Below the pieces are notes generated by a model. The model made no database searches. It was not told where the DNA came from and saw nothing but the letters and a program-made list of their open reading frames with translations. A stretch of DNA of 64,000 nt from Pseudoalteromonas piscicida (lineage in GTDB: Bacteria > Pseudomonadota > Gammaproteobacteria > Enterobacterales > Alteromonadaceae): the NCBI RefSeq assembly GCF_002744175.1, contig NZ_NKHF01000007.1, positions 62,001 through 126,000 on the forward strand, in the 5' to 3' direction. The position numbers and the translations under genes are program-made. Shown piece after piece: positions 52,211-61,921 of this stretch (within the stretch, counting starts at the first letter, position 1; every line of letters begins with the position of its first letter).

Positions 52211-52320
52211 AGCAACCTCTAGTTAAGGCCGTATCGCTCTCCAAACCCGAAGTCTGGCACCATACGTAGTTATACAAAAATGTGGACGCGTATTTTAGTG
52301 GTTAACTGAACAATCTACAA
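52211..52320 (-). promoter_or_regulatory. rpmE promoter and leader
   Basis: Minus strand TTGTAG (52320-52315), 17-base spacer, TAAAAT (52297-52292), followed by ACGCG. The leader of about 75 bases has a UUCG-loop hairpin CCAGAC-TTCG-GGTTTGG. L31 leaders with feedback control are known in several groups; control here is inferred only. Confidence 0.65.
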
Positions 52321-52424
52321 GCAATATTTCAGAGTTTTTTCTATACCTCTCTGTCTGCGTTTTCAATTCACACCACCTTAGGTATATACTTCGTCCCTGC
52401 GCTCACGTTATGGAACTGTAATAC

Positions 52425-54596
52425 ATGCTGATCCTTGAAGTAGCTTTAAAGCTGCCACTGCACCGAACGTTCGACTATCTGCTCGCACCAACCATGCAAG
52501 TTGAGCCTGGAATGAGAGTCACCGTGAACTTTGCTAACCGCCGCGCCACCGCCATTGCAATCGCGATAAAAGACAGTACCGACGTACCACAAGACAAACT
52601 AAAACCTGTCATTGAAGTGTTAGACAGTACGCCTGTATTTACCCAATCGCAGCTCATTTTTTTGCATTTTGTTTCGCAGTATTACTGCCACCCTATTGGC
52701 GATACACTCTTTACCGCTCTACCTGCCGTATTAAGAGATGGAGGGAGCCCAGACAAAACCCAGGTCCCTATTGTTAGACTGACAGAAAAAGGCCAAAAGC
52801 TCCCCACGCTACGGGCAAAAAAACAACAAGCACTACTTTCTCAATTATACGAAGGAGGTGGGATCAAACTCAGTGAATTAAAAGCGCTTGGCTTTACCAA
52901 TCAAACCATTAAAGCGCTGGAAGAAAAAGGACTGATTGCACAAGCGATAGAGCATGACAACAACTGGGCGCAAAGCGAGTTAATGCTGGGTGAAAAGCCT
53001 AGATTAAACGACCAGCAAGCCACTATTTGCAGCGCCGTAAATGCACAAGTCGGCTACCGTACCTTTTTAATTGAAGGGGTAACGGGGAGTGGCAAGACCG
53101 AAGTATATTTACAGTGCCTCGAAAACATCATCAAGGCGGGGAAACAGGCACTTATATTAGTGCCTGAAATAGGCCTGACACCGCAAACCGTTAATCGTTT
53201 CAAAAAGCGTTTTAAACACTTACCTATAGACCTATGGCATTCAAACTTAACCGATAACGATCGCCTCCATACTTGGCGACGAGCGGAAAAAGGCATTAGC
53301 GCGCTAGTCATTGGCACGCGCTCAGCTATCTTCTTGCCCTTTCAAAAGCTAGGCATGATCATTGTTGACGAAGAACATGATAACTCATTTAAGCAGCAAG
53401 AAGGTCTGCGCTATCACGCCAGAGATCTTGCAGCATTTCGTGCACACCAAAGCAACTGCCCGCTTCTTTTGGGCACAGCAACACCTGCGCTAGAAACACT
53501 TCATAAAGCCATTACCAACAAATATCAATTGCTGACACTGAGCAAACGAGCACAAACTCAGCATGATAATCAGTTTCATCTTGTCGATATGAAGGGACAA
53601 CCTGAACAGGGTGGCTTTTCACCAATGAGCCTACATTGGATGGAAAAAACGCTCGCTCGCGGCAAGCAAGTTATGGTGTTTTTAAATCGACGCGGCTTTG
53701 CACCAACGCTCATGTGCCACGAATGTGGCTGGCTCAATACCTGTAAACATTGCTCTACCAGCGCGACATATCACAAGAATATGAACCGCTTGGTGTGCCA
53801 CCACTGTGGTGAACAAGATTTTGTACCAAGACAGTGCCCCGATTGTGGCAGCACGCAAATTATGCCCACAGGGCTTGGCACAGAACAGCTCGAGGGCTTT
53901 TTAACAGAGCGTTTTGTTGATATACCAGTTACCCGAATAGACAGAGACTCAACACGTCGTAAAGGCAGCCTTGAAAGTGCCCTTGACGAAATTAATCAAG
54001 GCGGTGCTCGTATTCTGGTTGGCACCCAAATGCTCGCTAAAGGGCATCACTTCGCCGACGTCAATCTTGTGATTATTTTAGATGTAGATTCTGGGCTCTA
54101 TTCTTGCGACTTTAGAGCCACCGAGCAAATGGCGCAGCTAATCACACAAGTAGCAGGCCGCGCTGGCCGCGCTGGTGAGGCAGGAACAGTGTTACTACAA
54201 ACACACTTTCCCGACCACCCTTTATTGCAAGATCTTATTAACAATGGCTATGGTGATTTTGCTAGATATGCCCTTCAGGAGCGTGAAGAAGCAATGCTAC
54301 CTCCTTTCGCTCACTTGGCAATTATTCGCGCCGAGGCCACCAATATCAATACAGTATTGCGCTTTTTGTCGGATTTGGTTCCAGCTACCCCCTATCCTGG
54401 TATACAATTGCTAGGTCCAATTCCAGCACCGCTAGAGAGAATCGCTGGAAAGTTCAGATACCAATTACATATACACGCACAACAACGCACTGTGCTACGG
54501 AATTACCTTTCGCAACTTGCGCGTTATATTTCAACGCATGAGTCTGCGAATCGAGTTCGCTGGAGCATAGATGTAGATCCAATGGATAGCTATTAG
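52425..54596 (+). CDS. priA: primosomal helicase PriA
   Basis: 723 residues. Helicase motifs are Walker A GVTGSGKTEVYL near 219, DEEH in IIVDEEHDNSFKQQEG near 316, and QMLAKGHHFADVNLV near 536. A zinc region near 432-480 has paired cysteines (CHECGWLNTCKHC, CHHCGE, CPDCGS). The N-terminal 3'-DNA-binding domain starts MLILEVALKLPLHRTFDY. It restarts stalled forks with PriB (5875). Confidence 0.97.
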   Translation: MLILEVALKLPLHRTFDYLLAPTMQVEPGMRVTVNFANRRATAIAIAIKDSTDVPQDKLKPVIEVLDSTPVFTQSQLIFLHFVSQYYCHPIGDTLFTALPAVLRDGGSPDKTQVPIVRLTEKGQKLPTLRAKKQQALLSQLYEGGGIKLSELKALGFTNQTIKALEEKGLIAQAIEHDNNWAQSELMLGEKPRLNDQQATICSAVNAQVGYRTFLIEGVTGSGKTEVYLQCLENIIKAGKQALILVPEIGLTPQTVNRFKKRFKHLPIDLWHSNLTDNDRLHTWRRAEKGISALVIGTRSAIFLPFQKLGMIIVDEEHDNSFKQQEGLRYHARDLAAFRAHQSNCPLLLGTATPALETLHKAITNKYQLLTLSKRAQTQHDNQFHLVDMKGQPEQGGFSPMSLHWMEKTLARGKQVMVFLNRRGFAPTLMCHECGWLNTCKHCSTSATYHKNMNRLVCHHCGEQDFVPRQCPDCGSTQIMPTGLGTEQLEGFLTERFVDIPVTRIDRDSTRRKGSLESALDEINQGGARILVGTQMLAKGHHFADVNLVIILDVDSGLYSCDFRATEQMAQLITQVAGRAGRAGEAGTVLLQTHFPDHPLLQDLINNGYGDFARYALQEREEAMLPPFAHLAIIRAEATNINTVLRFLSDLVPATPYPGIQLLGPIPAPLERIAGKFRYQLHIHAQQRTVLRNYLSQLARYISTHESANRVRWSIDVDPMDSY

Positions 54597-54610
54597 AAAT
54601 CAAGTAACCT

Positions 54611-55141
54611 ATGGCACAGCACGATTACATCAATAAGAAACCCAAAGGCAAGGGGAAAGACAAGCCTACTTCGTCAGGTAAATTTCCCATTTTCGCTACT
54701 GTTTTCGCAATTTTACTCATCAGCGGTTTTGCTTATGGCCTTTGGTACATCAAAACCAATGCCGATCCTCAAGAAGTAGAACAGGCGAAAAACCCACATC
54801 CAATTACAGAGCAAAAAACTTCAAAACCAAAACCTCGTCCGCCTGAGTTCATCGAAGAAATAAAGAACCATGAAATAAAGGTCGAAGTTAAAGAGATAGA
54901 AAGTAAAGGTCCATACCAAATGCAGTGTGGCTCATTCAAGACCCATAGTCAGGCTGAAGCAATGAAAGCCAAAGTAGCATTTGCAGGGTTAATTGCAGAG
55001 ATCCGCCGTACAGAAGGCAGCAATGGAGTGTGGTATCGCGTTCGTTTAGGCCCCTACGATACCAAGCGATTAGCCGAAAGCGACAAGAACAAATTACAGC
55101 GAGTTGGGATATTTGGCTGCGGGATCTGGGGCTGGACTTGA
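54611..55141 (+). CDS. ftsN: FtsN-like cell division protein with SPOR domain
   Basis: 176 residues. A charged cytoplasmic N-terminus (MAQHDYINKKPKGKGKDK) is followed by one membrane helix near 25-47, a linker of about 50 residues rich in Lys, Pro and Glu, and a SPOR domain at about 98-172 (GPYQMQCGSFKTHSQAEAM, VWYRVRLGPYDT). It is short for FtsN (about 319 in E. coli), with little of the FtsA- and FtsI-activating linker. The place between priA and hslV supports the call. Confidence 0.85.
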   Translation: MAQHDYINKKPKGKGKDKPTSSGKFPIFATVFAILLISGFAYGLWYIKTNADPQEVEQAKNPHPITEQKTSKPKPRPPEFIEEIKNHEIKVEVKEIESKGPYQMQCGSFKTHSQAEAMKAKVAFAGLIAEIRRTEGSNGVWYRVRLGPYDTKRLAESDKNKLQRVGIFGCGIWGWT

Positions 55142-55163
55142 TTTTTATAAGTCCACCCATATT
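55137..55163 (+). promoter_or_regulatory. heat-shock (sigma-32) promoter of hslVU
   Basis: CTTGAT (55137-55142), 13-base spacer, CCCATATT (55156-55163). This fits the sigma-32 consensus CTTGAA-N13-17-CCCATNT. The -35 box overlaps the ftsN stop codon. It lies 49 bases before hslV. Confidence 0.85.
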
Positions 55164-55211
55164 TCCTACTAATCTTGAGTTACACGGGCACAGGCCCAAA
55201 TAAGGATCACT

Positions 55212-55730
55212 ATGACTACCATCGTTAGTGTTCGTCGTGATGACAAAGTGGTTATCGGCGGTGATGGCCAGGTTTCACTTGGCAACACAGTTATGAAAGG
55301 CAACGCACGTAAAGTTCGCCGCTTATACAATGGTAAAGTACTAGCAGGCTTCGCTGGCGGTACTGCAGATGCATTTACACTATTTGAACGATTTGAAGCA
55401 AAACTAGAGATGCACCAAGGCCATCTCACCAAGGCAGCCGTTGAAATGGCAAAAGATTGGCGTACCGATAGAGCTTTAAGAAGGCTCGAAGCCCTGCTTG
55501 CGGTAGCCGATGAAACAGCATCACTCATCATTACAGGTAATGGAGATGTTGTACAACCAGAGCATGATCTCATTGCGATCGGCAGTGGTGGTAACTTCGC
55601 ACAAGCAGCAGCGACTGCGCTCATTGAGAATACAGACCTAAGTGCGAAAGAAATCGTAGAGAAAAGCCTAAAAATTGCTGGCGATATCTGCGTATTTACC
55701 AATAATTTCCAAACTATTGAAGAATTGTAA
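55212..55730 (+). CDS. hslV: ATP-dependent protease subunit HslV
   Basis: 172 residues. After removal of Met, Thr2 of [19 protein letters not shown] is the nucleophile; [21 protein letters not shown] is near 45. It forms the dodecameric peptidase core with HslU, encoded eleven bases downstream. Confidence 0.98.
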   Translation: MTTIVSVRRDDKVVIGGDGQVSLGNTVMKGNARKVRRLYNGKVLAGFAGGTADAFTLFERFEAKLEMHQGHLTKAAVEMAKDWRTDRALRRLEALLAVADETASLIITGNGDVVQPEHDLIAIGSGGNFAQAAATALIENTDLSAKEIVEKSLKIAGDICVFTNNFQTIEEL

Positions 55731-55741
55731 TAGGACTCATC

Positions 55742-57070
55742 ATGACAGCAATGACTCCAAGAGAAATTGTGCACGAGCTTGATCAGCACATTATCGGTCA
55801 AGACAAAGCCAAAAAAGCCGTTGCGATTGCGCTGCGCAACCGCTGGCGTCGTATGCAACTAGATGAAGAGTTGCGCGCAGAAGTTACGCCAAAAAACATT
55901 TTAATGATAGGCCCTACCGGTGTTGGTAAAACGGAGATTGCCCGTCGTTTGGCGAAACTCGCTAACGCCCCTTTCATCAAAGTTGAAGCAACTAAGTTCA
56001 CTGAAGTTGGGTATGTAGGTAAAGAAGTAGAAACCATCATTCGCGACCTAGTTGAAGTTTCATTCAAGCTTACTCGTGAGCAGCAAACTAAAAAGTTTAA
56101 GTTCCGCGCCGAAGAAGCAGCAGAAGAGCGTATTCTTGATGCGCTACTGCCACCAGCAAAAGATGCGTGGGGTGAATCTCAATCAGACGAAAACTCGTCA
56201 ACTCGACAAGTATTCCGTAAGAAGCTGCGCGAAGGCCAGTTAGACGACAAAGAAATTGAGATTGATATTGCGGAATCTGCGCCACATGTTGAGATTATGT
56301 CACCTCCTGGAATGGAAGAGATGACCAATCAGCTGCAGAGCATGTTCCAGAATATGTCTGGTGACAAGAAAAAGAGCCGTAAACTGAAAATCAAAGAAGC
56401 ACTTAAGCTATTGATTGAAGAAGAGGCTGCAAAGCTTGTTAACCCAGAGGAACTTAAAGAACAAGCGATTGAATCGGTTGAGCAAAATGGTATCGTATTT
56501 ATCGATGAAATCGACAAAATCTGTAAGCGTGGCGAATCTTCAGGCCCAGATGTAAGCCGTGAAGGTGTACAACGTGATTTACTTCCATTGATCGAAGGTT
56601 CAACGGTCAATACTAAACACGGTATGGTAAAAACTGACCATATTTTATTTATTGCTTCTGGCGCGTTCCAGATGGCAAAACCATCAGATCTTATTCCTGA
56701 GCTACAAGGTCGCTTACCGATCAGAGTTGAATTAGAAGCGCTAACAGCCGGTGACTTCAAACGTATTCTAACCGAGCCAAATGCTTCTTTAACTGAGCAA
56801 CAGCAAGCACTACTGAAAACAGAAGACGTTACTATCGACTTCACTGATGATGCGATAGTCAAGCTTGCAGAAGCGGCATATCAGGTTAACGAAAAAACCG
56901 AAAATATCGGTGCTCGCCGCCTTCACACTGTAATGGAAAAGTTGATGGAAGAGATTTCATTCGATGCAAGCGAAAAAGCAGGTGACACGCTAACGATTGA
57001 TGCAGCTTATGTTGAACAGCACTTAGACATGCTGGTCCAAGATGAAGACTTAAGTCGTTTCATCCTGTAA
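55742..57070 (+). CDS. hslU: HslU ATPase of the HslUV protease
   Basis: 442 residues, AAA+. Walker A is [15 protein letters not shown] near 57, Walker B is [14 protein letters not shown] near 253, and sensor 2 [11 protein letters not shown] near 391. The I domain lies between about 110 and 240. The C-terminus RFIL docks into HslV. It unfolds substrates for HslV. Confidence 0.98.
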   Translation: MTAMTPREIVHELDQHIIGQDKAKKAVAIALRNRWRRMQLDEELRAEVTPKNILMIGPTGVGKTEIARRLAKLANAPFIKVEATKFTEVGYVGKEVETIIRDLVEVSFKLTREQQTKKFKFRAEEAAEERILDALLPPAKDAWGESQSDENSSTRQVFRKKLREGQLDDKEIEIDIAESAPHVEIMSPPGMEEMTNQLQSMFQNMSGDKKKSRKLKIKEALKLLIEEEAAKLVNPEELKEQAIESVEQNGIVFIDEIDKICKRGESSGPDVSREGVQRDLLPLIEGSTVNTKHGMVKTDHILFIASGAFQMAKPSDLIPELQGRLPIRVELEALTAGDFKRILTEPNASLTEQQQALLKTEDVTIDFTDDAIVKLAEAAYQVNEKTENIGARRLHTVMEKLMEEISFDASEKAGDTLTIDAAYVEQHLDMLVQDEDLSRFIL

Positions 57071-57081
57071 AAGAACATCAG

Positions 57082-57108
57082 AAGCGGAGCAAGACTCCGC
57101 TTTTCTTT
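57082..57108 (+). terminator. terminator after hslU
   Basis: AAGCGGAG, loop CAAGA, CTCCGCTT then TTCTTT. It lies eleven bases past the hslU stop codon. Confidence 0.88.
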
Positions 57109-57120
57109 GAGTCATAATTT

Positions 57121-57495
57121 ATGTACCAAGTTACCAAACTCCATTACCACAAAATTAGTAAAGTACTTGATGTTTATTTTGAGGATGAAAGTTGCTTTAC
57201 GCTTTCCGCAGAGTTTTTACGAACACATTCACCATCAGCAGAAGTGCAAGGGCATAGTCCTGAGCAAAAGCAGCTGGTATTGAACAAACAAGACGTTGCT
57301 ATAAAGGCAATCGAACCTGTTGGCCACTACGCTGCACGTATTATTTTTAATGATGGACATGACACCGGACTTTATAGCTGGCAGTATTTATATACCCTGA
57401 GTTCACAGCGCGACAAGCTCTGGCAGGAATATCAAGATGCGGTAGCAAAGCAGCAAGCGCAAAGAGATAGCGTACCAATCAAGTTTGTTCCTTAA
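57121..57495 (+). CDS. DUF971-family protein
   Basis: 124 residues. Family stretches are LHYHKISKVLDVYFEDESCF, EFLRTHSPSAEVQGH and YAARIIFNDGHDTGLYSWQYL, the domain also found at the N-terminus of gamma-butyrobetaine hydroxylase. Its role is unknown; it lies after hslVU in many gammaproteobacteria. The terminator upstream suggests its own promoter or read-through. Confidence 0.88.
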   Translation: MYQVTKLHYHKISKVLDVYFEDESCFTLSAEFLRTHSPSAEVQGHSPEQKQLVLNKQDVAIKAIEPVGHYAARIIFNDGHDTGLYSWQYLYTLSSQRDKLWQEYQDAVAKQQAQRDSVPIKFVP

Positions 57496-57681
57496 CTGAA
57501 TTTCATTTCCACACGGCGGTTTTAAACTCAAATATTGAGTAAAGCTATTCTTGGGTGAAATAGCGCATTTACTTCATGCATTTGGTATAAGGGATAACAA
57601 CTGCTAGAGAACAAGTTGTTACCCCAAACCCTGGTTATTTGATCAAGCAAATTAGTATTAGAGCCGCATAGCTTATGCGAT

Positions 57682-59562
57682 TTATACTTTGTATTTGGCG
57701 ATAGCTTCGTGTAATACCCTTGCCTGCTCTGCCACCTCTTCACTACTTTGGGCGTTAGAGTGAGCATGCTCAGAGGCACCTTGGGCAATATCTCTGATCT
57801 TGACCACGTTTTTATTCACCTCTGATGCAACCTGGTTTTGCTCATCAATGGCAGTGGCAATGTGGGTGCTCATTTCCATGATAGTTTGTACATCTTGCGT
57901 GATCATACTCAGTAGCTCACCAGCCTTCTCGGCTTGAGAAACGCTCTCATTACCTTGTTCGCGACATTGCTCCATAATATTAACGACTTCACGAGTACGT
58001 TGCTGCAAGGTCGAAATAATGCTTTCTATTTCTTGTGTCGAATCCTGAGTACGTTGTGCCAACGAACGCACCTCATCGGCTACGACTGCAAAGCCACGGC
58101 CCTGCTCACCAGCACGCGCAGCCTCAATTGCCGCATTCAATGCTAATAAGTTAGTCTGTTCTGCGATACCACGAATAACATCCAATACCGACCCGATAGT
58201 CTCACCATCACGCTCTAACTGAGCAACCACATTGGAAGCGCCTCCTAATGACTCAGACAACTGCATTATATGCTCAATTGTGGCGGTCACTTCTCGGCGA
58301 CCTTGTTGTGCATTATCATTCGTTGTTTCAGCTTTGTGTGCGGCTTCACCGGTGTTGTGAGATATATCCTGGATCGTTGCCTGCATTTCCGTTGCAGCTG
58401 TTGCGACCATATCGGCTTCATGCAATTGCTCAGCCATGCCTGAGCTTGTTTGTGCAGTTGTTTCTGTTAGATGATTGGTCGCCTCATTAATCGTCGATAA
58501 TGCACCACTGACATCGGCAATAAGATCTCTAAAGTCAGAAATTAAGCTATTAAAGTCGCGAGTCATTATGGTGATTTCGTCATTACCACTTTGCTCTATT
58601 TGCAGGCTTAGGTTGTTATCTCGGCGGATCCGCTCAATTGTTTGATACACTCGCTCGACAGGTTGAATAATTGAACGACTGGTTGAAAGCACCAAAGCCA
58701 TCACAATAATACCAGCACTAACAAACACTCCTATGGCAAGCATTTGTGTCTGCTCGACATTCTCTTTAATGGCAGCTTTAGACTGATCAACCACAGTTGT
58801 AACCAAAGCATCACTCTTTTCGACGCTCTGCTTCATTTTGCCAAGCGCTCCACTATTGAGATCTAGACCAAGCTTCTCTTGTGCGTGAACTAAGCCCGAA
58901 AACTTAGTTTGATACACATTCAACAGCCTAAGTAATTGAGATTGATATTGCGACGCAAACCCAGCGCCCTTAATCTCTTGTGAAAATTGCCCGACAAGAT
59001 CATCAAAACGCTTCAAGTACTTTGCATCTAAACGTAGCATAAAGTCTTTTTCGGCTCGGCGGAGTTGTAACATGGTCGCTAGCAACTGGTAATTTTGCTG
59101 CTCTTTCAATAAGGTCTCTACTTCATGCACCGCAGCTCGTAGTTCACCATACAAGGCATCTTTAGGGTGTAATCCGATGGTTTTTTGTAATTGCACCACC
59201 TTTTGAAAATCATCAAAATAACTTTTTGCTAACCGTTCAAGTTCGTTGGTACTGGTTAAATCAATACCAAAATCTCTAAACGTGGTTTGTAACGCGTCTA
59301 GCTTAGTTTGCAGTTGACGATATTCATTCTCAAACAGCTCGAGAGAGTCTTCTTGCTTATAAAAGAGGAAGTTCTTCTCATGCTTTCGCATTGCTAGTTC
59401 ATGTATATCGAGCTCTTCTGCATATTGAATTGTTTGATTCAACTTCAGCATAGTACGAGCTTCGTACATAATCATCACTAACATAACAACCAAGGCAATC
59501 CCTACCACTAATGCATTCAATTGCAAACGACGTCTGATAGTCAGATTTTCTAATACCGCCAT
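57682..59562 (-). CDS. methyl-accepting chemotaxis protein with long helical sensor
   Basis: 626 residues from ATG at 59562. Membrane helices are at about 16-37 and 275-298. The periplasmic part of about 235 residues is helical with repeated [24 protein letters not shown] patterns, like the helical bimodular (HBM) sensors. HAMP follows, then the signalling hairpin [19 protein letters not shown] with [16 protein letters not shown]. No C-terminal CheR pentapeptide is visible. The ligand is unknown. Confidence 0.93.
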   Translation of the reverse strand: MAVLENLTIRRRLQLNALVVGIALVVMLVMIMYEARTMLKLNQTIQYAEELDIHELAMRKHEKNFLFYKQEDSLELFENEYRQLQTKLDALQTTFRDFGIDLTSTNELERLAKSYFDDFQKVVQLQKTIGLHPKDALYGELRAAVHEVETLLKEQQNYQLLATMLQLRRAEKDFMLRLDAKYLKRFDDLVGQFSQEIKGAGFASQYQSQLLRLLNVYQTKFSGLVHAQEKLGLDLNSGALGKMKQSVEKSDALVTTVVDQSKAAIKENVEQTQMLAIGVFVSAGIIVMALVLSTSRSIIQPVERVYQTIERIRRDNNLSLQIEQSGNDEITIMTRDFNSLISDFRDLIADVSGALSTINEATNHLTETTAQTSSGMAEQLHEADMVATAATEMQATIQDISHNTGEAAHKAETTNDNAQQGRREVTATIEHIMQLSESLGGASNVVAQLERDGETIGSVLDVIRGIAEQTNLLALNAAIEAARAGEQGRGFAVVADEVRSLAQRTQDSTQEIESIISTLQQRTREVVNIMEQCREQGNESVSQAEKAGELLSMITQDVQTIMEMSTHIATAIDEQNQVASEVNKNVVKIRDIAQGASEHAHSNAQSSEEVAEQARVLHEAIAKYKV

Positions 59563-59667
59563 TGGCTTACCCACAATATTAATCACTCAGCTACATTATA
59601 GTAGAAGCCTTAGTAGATTACCTACAAGTCAGTAATTATTGCGGGTGTATATTACAAAATAATATAT

Positions 59668-60720
59668 TTAAGCAGCCCTTATAAACATATTGTTTACATT
59701 TTGCCATAACTGATTGTGTAATGAGTCAATATCATGCCATTGACGACTCACTAGCCACTCCACCAATAAGCTGGGATCCGATGGAAAATAAAAGGATGCT
59801 GTCGCCTCTGTATGTAACCACTCTTCTAACGCACCTGCATTCAAATAATTCATAACTTGAGCATGTCCTAACTGAGCTAAAGTTTGCGCGTTATTTTGCT
59901 GTTCAAATTGGCCCGCTAACGGCTTTAACAGCAACTTTTTACCCAACTTCAATGCCTCACTCGACAACTCAAAACCAGCATTAGCAATAACTCCACTGGT
60001 GTTTTTAAGGTCTTGAATAAAGCCTGCTCGACAAGGCTTCCTTAAATGAATATGCTGCAAAGAGTCATTCTCAGCATCGGGGTGATAGCAATAAAACTCT
60101 TTATCTGGAAAGTCCTTGAGCAATTCAATCACATTATCCAGAGCTTCAAAAGGAAGATATACCAATACCTTATTAGTGATCGATGCACACTGGTCTCGCT
60201 CTGCCTCATACGGGATAAAAGGAGGAATAATGTGTTTATCAAAGGGCTGCCAATGTACTCCCAAGTGAATATCCGCAGGGGCAAAGTAACGGATCAACGC
60301 TCTGTGCCATGGTTGGACTGCAAACTGTGGCACAGCATTGTAAAGGTATGAAGCTTGATGGCTCATGGCAATAACTGGCACTTTAGCCATATTACCAGCC
60401 CATGCAGTAACAGGTTCAAAGTCATTAAAAATCAAATCATATTTTGAGACATCAAGTCGCCTAACATCTCGAATAAATTCACCAAATTTTAATGATTTAA
60501 ATGTTTTCAACCGATTTAGCTGACCTTGCTCAGTCACAAACGATAAACCTCGGCAACTACGGTAATCACCAAAGTCATGCATATCAAAGTAGTTTTCTGA
60601 AGGACGGCCTGAAAAGAAGTAGTCTACCTCTATTCCCATGTTGCGAAAGCAAGCTGCCATTACTCGAGCACGAGTGGTGTGGCCATTTCCCGTTCCTTGA
60701 ACACCATATAGTATTTTCAT
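59668..60720 (-). CDS. glycosyltransferase of the MJ1255/VC2487 type
   Basis: 350 residues from ATG at 60720 (MKILYGVQGTGNGHTTRARVM), the glycine-rich donor loop of GT-B enzymes. The longer frame to 60903 runs into the PAP2 gene. VIANAGFELSSEALKLGKKLLLKP near 240 is the C-terminal nucleotide-sugar motif. The start overlaps the PAP2 stop codon (ATGA). The acceptor is unknown; the pair may work on a membrane lipid or glycan. Confidence 0.85.
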   Translation of the reverse strand: MKILYGVQGTGNGHTTRARVMAACFRNMGIEVDYFFSGRPSENYFDMHDFGDYRSCRGLSFVTEQGQLNRLKTFKSLKFGEFIRDVRRLDVSKYDLIFNDFEPVTAWAGNMAKVPVIAMSHQASYLYNAVPQFAVQPWHRALIRYFAPADIHLGVHWQPFDKHIIPPFIPYEAERDQCASITNKVLVYLPFEALDNVIELLKDFPDKEFYCYHPDAENDSLQHIHLRKPCRAGFIQDLKNTSGVIANAGFELSSEALKLGKKLLLKPLAGQFEQQNNAQTLAQLGHAQVMNYLNAGALEEWLHTEATASFYFPSDPSLLVEWLVSRQWHDIDSLHNQLWQNVNNMFIRAA

Positions 60721-61250
60721 ACAATTCCTAATATTACTATCGCTAAGCTTGCACAGGCAACGCCCATAGCAGCGCCAAGCACCACATCGAGTGGATAATG
60801 CACACCTACAATTACTCGTGACAATGACACACCAGCGGCCCAGATCATTAGCGGCACAGCCGCCACAGGTATTTGCTCTATCAGACAAGTTGCGTATAAC
60901 CAAGCACCTGCGCTATGCCCTGAAGGTAGACTAAATTTATCGCTAGGGGTTAGTAGTGCTTTTACTGCATAACAGTCGCAGGGTCGCAATCTCGCAAAGC
61001 GGTTTTTTAGGTAGAAGTAAAGCGGCCTCTCGATCGCAAACGCCAATATCACAGTCAATGCAAACTGTTGGCCTAATTGCTCCAAAAATATGGCACATGC
61101 TATTGCCACCAGCACATAAAGCCCGCCGTTGCCGCTTTTGGAAAGCCCCAATGCTATCAATCTAAACCAGTTTCTTGGTTTAGGGCAAAACACCACAAAA
61201 TATAATGCCGTGTCCAGCTCTGCTAGTTTTGCTTTCATCATCGTCGTCAC
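60717..61250 (-). CDS. PAP2-family membrane phosphatase
   Basis: 177 residues. The three phosphatase motifs are KNRFARLRP near 85, PSGHSAGA near 113 and SRVIVGVHYPLDVV near 147. Several membrane helices surround them. The frame starts with GTG at 61250; ATG at 61241 is also possible. It is coupled to the glycosyltransferase gene and probably acts on a lipid phosphate, perhaps undecaprenyl or phosphatidic. Confidence 0.88.
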   Translation of the reverse strand: MTTMMKAKLAELDTALYFVVFCPKPRNWFRLIALGLSKSGNGGLYVLVAIACAIFLEQLGQQFALTVILAFAIERPLYFYLKNRFARLRPCDCYAVKALLTPSDKFSLPSGHSAGAWLYATCLIEQIPVAAVPLMIWAAGVSLSRVIVGVHYPLDVVLGAAMGVACASLAIVILGIV

Positions 61251-61339
61251 GCCTAATTGCTCACAATATCAGCATAGAAGAGCAAAATAACAAATGGGTG
61301 ACACTTTTAAGACACAAATATGTAAGTTGAATCAAAGCA

Positions 61340-61367
61340 TTGCTAAGCACAAGTATGAGAGTATACT
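61340..61367 (+). promoter_or_regulatory. promoter of rraA
   Basis: TTGCTA (61340-61345), 16-base spacer, TATACT (61362-61367). It lies 33 bases before the rraA start codon. It rules out the longer rraA frame, whose first codon is in the -35 box. Confidence 0.75.
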
Positions 61368-61399
61368 GGTTAACGACAATCAATATTCGAGGATTCAAT

Positions 61400-61903
61400 A
61401 TGGAATACAGCACTTCTGATCTTTGCGACCACTTCGCTGACGTGGTTGACGTGCTTGAGCCTATGTTCATCAATTTTGGCGGCCAGCCATCATTCAGCGG
61501 CCGTATTACAACAGTTAAATGTTTTGAAAATAATGAGCAAATCCAAGATGTACTGCAACAAGACGGAACTGGACGCGTATTGTTAATTGATGGCGGTGGC
61601 TCAACTCGTCGCGCACTCGTCGATATTGATTTGGCCGAACTAGCCGTGGAAAATAATTGGCAAGGCATTATTGTCTATGGTGCGGTGCGCCACGTTGACG
61701 AGTTGGAAGAAAGTGATATCGGTATTCAAGCCATCGCCTCTATTCCCGTCGCCGCCGATAGCAGTGGTAGCGGAGAAGTCGGCATTCCGGTAAATTTCGC
61801 AGGCGTATCCTTTTACGAAGATGATTTTGTCTATGCAGACTCAACGGGAATAATCATCTCTGCGGAAGAACTGATTTTAGAAGAAGATAGCGAAGATAAC
61901 TAA
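61400..61903 (+). CDS. rraA: regulator of ribonuclease activity A
   Basis: 167 residues from ATG at 61400, with GAGGA six bases upstream. Family stretches are [38 protein letters not shown] and [14 protein letters not shown]. RraA binds RNase E and lowers mRNA decay. It follows the metJ-hslU region as in E. coli, with extra genes between. Confidence 0.96.
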   Translation: MEYSTSDLCDHFADVVDVLEPMFINFGGQPSFSGRITTVKCFENNEQIQDVLQQDGTGRVLLIDGGGSTRRALVDIDLAELAVENNWQGIIVYGAVRHVDELEESDIGIQAIASIPVAADSSGSGEVGIPVNFAGVSFYEDDFVYADSTGIIISAEELILEEDSEDN

Positions 61904-61921
61904 ACACCAGCAGTGACAGCC

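Noticed and set aside
60721..60903. 61-residue extension of the glycosyltransferase
   Set aside because: It lies fully within the PAP2 gene in another frame and is rich in Cys and Arg, unlike the family.
61340..61399. Longer rraA frame starting at a TTG
   Set aside because: Its first codon is in the -35 box of a good promoter and the added residues are unlike RraA.
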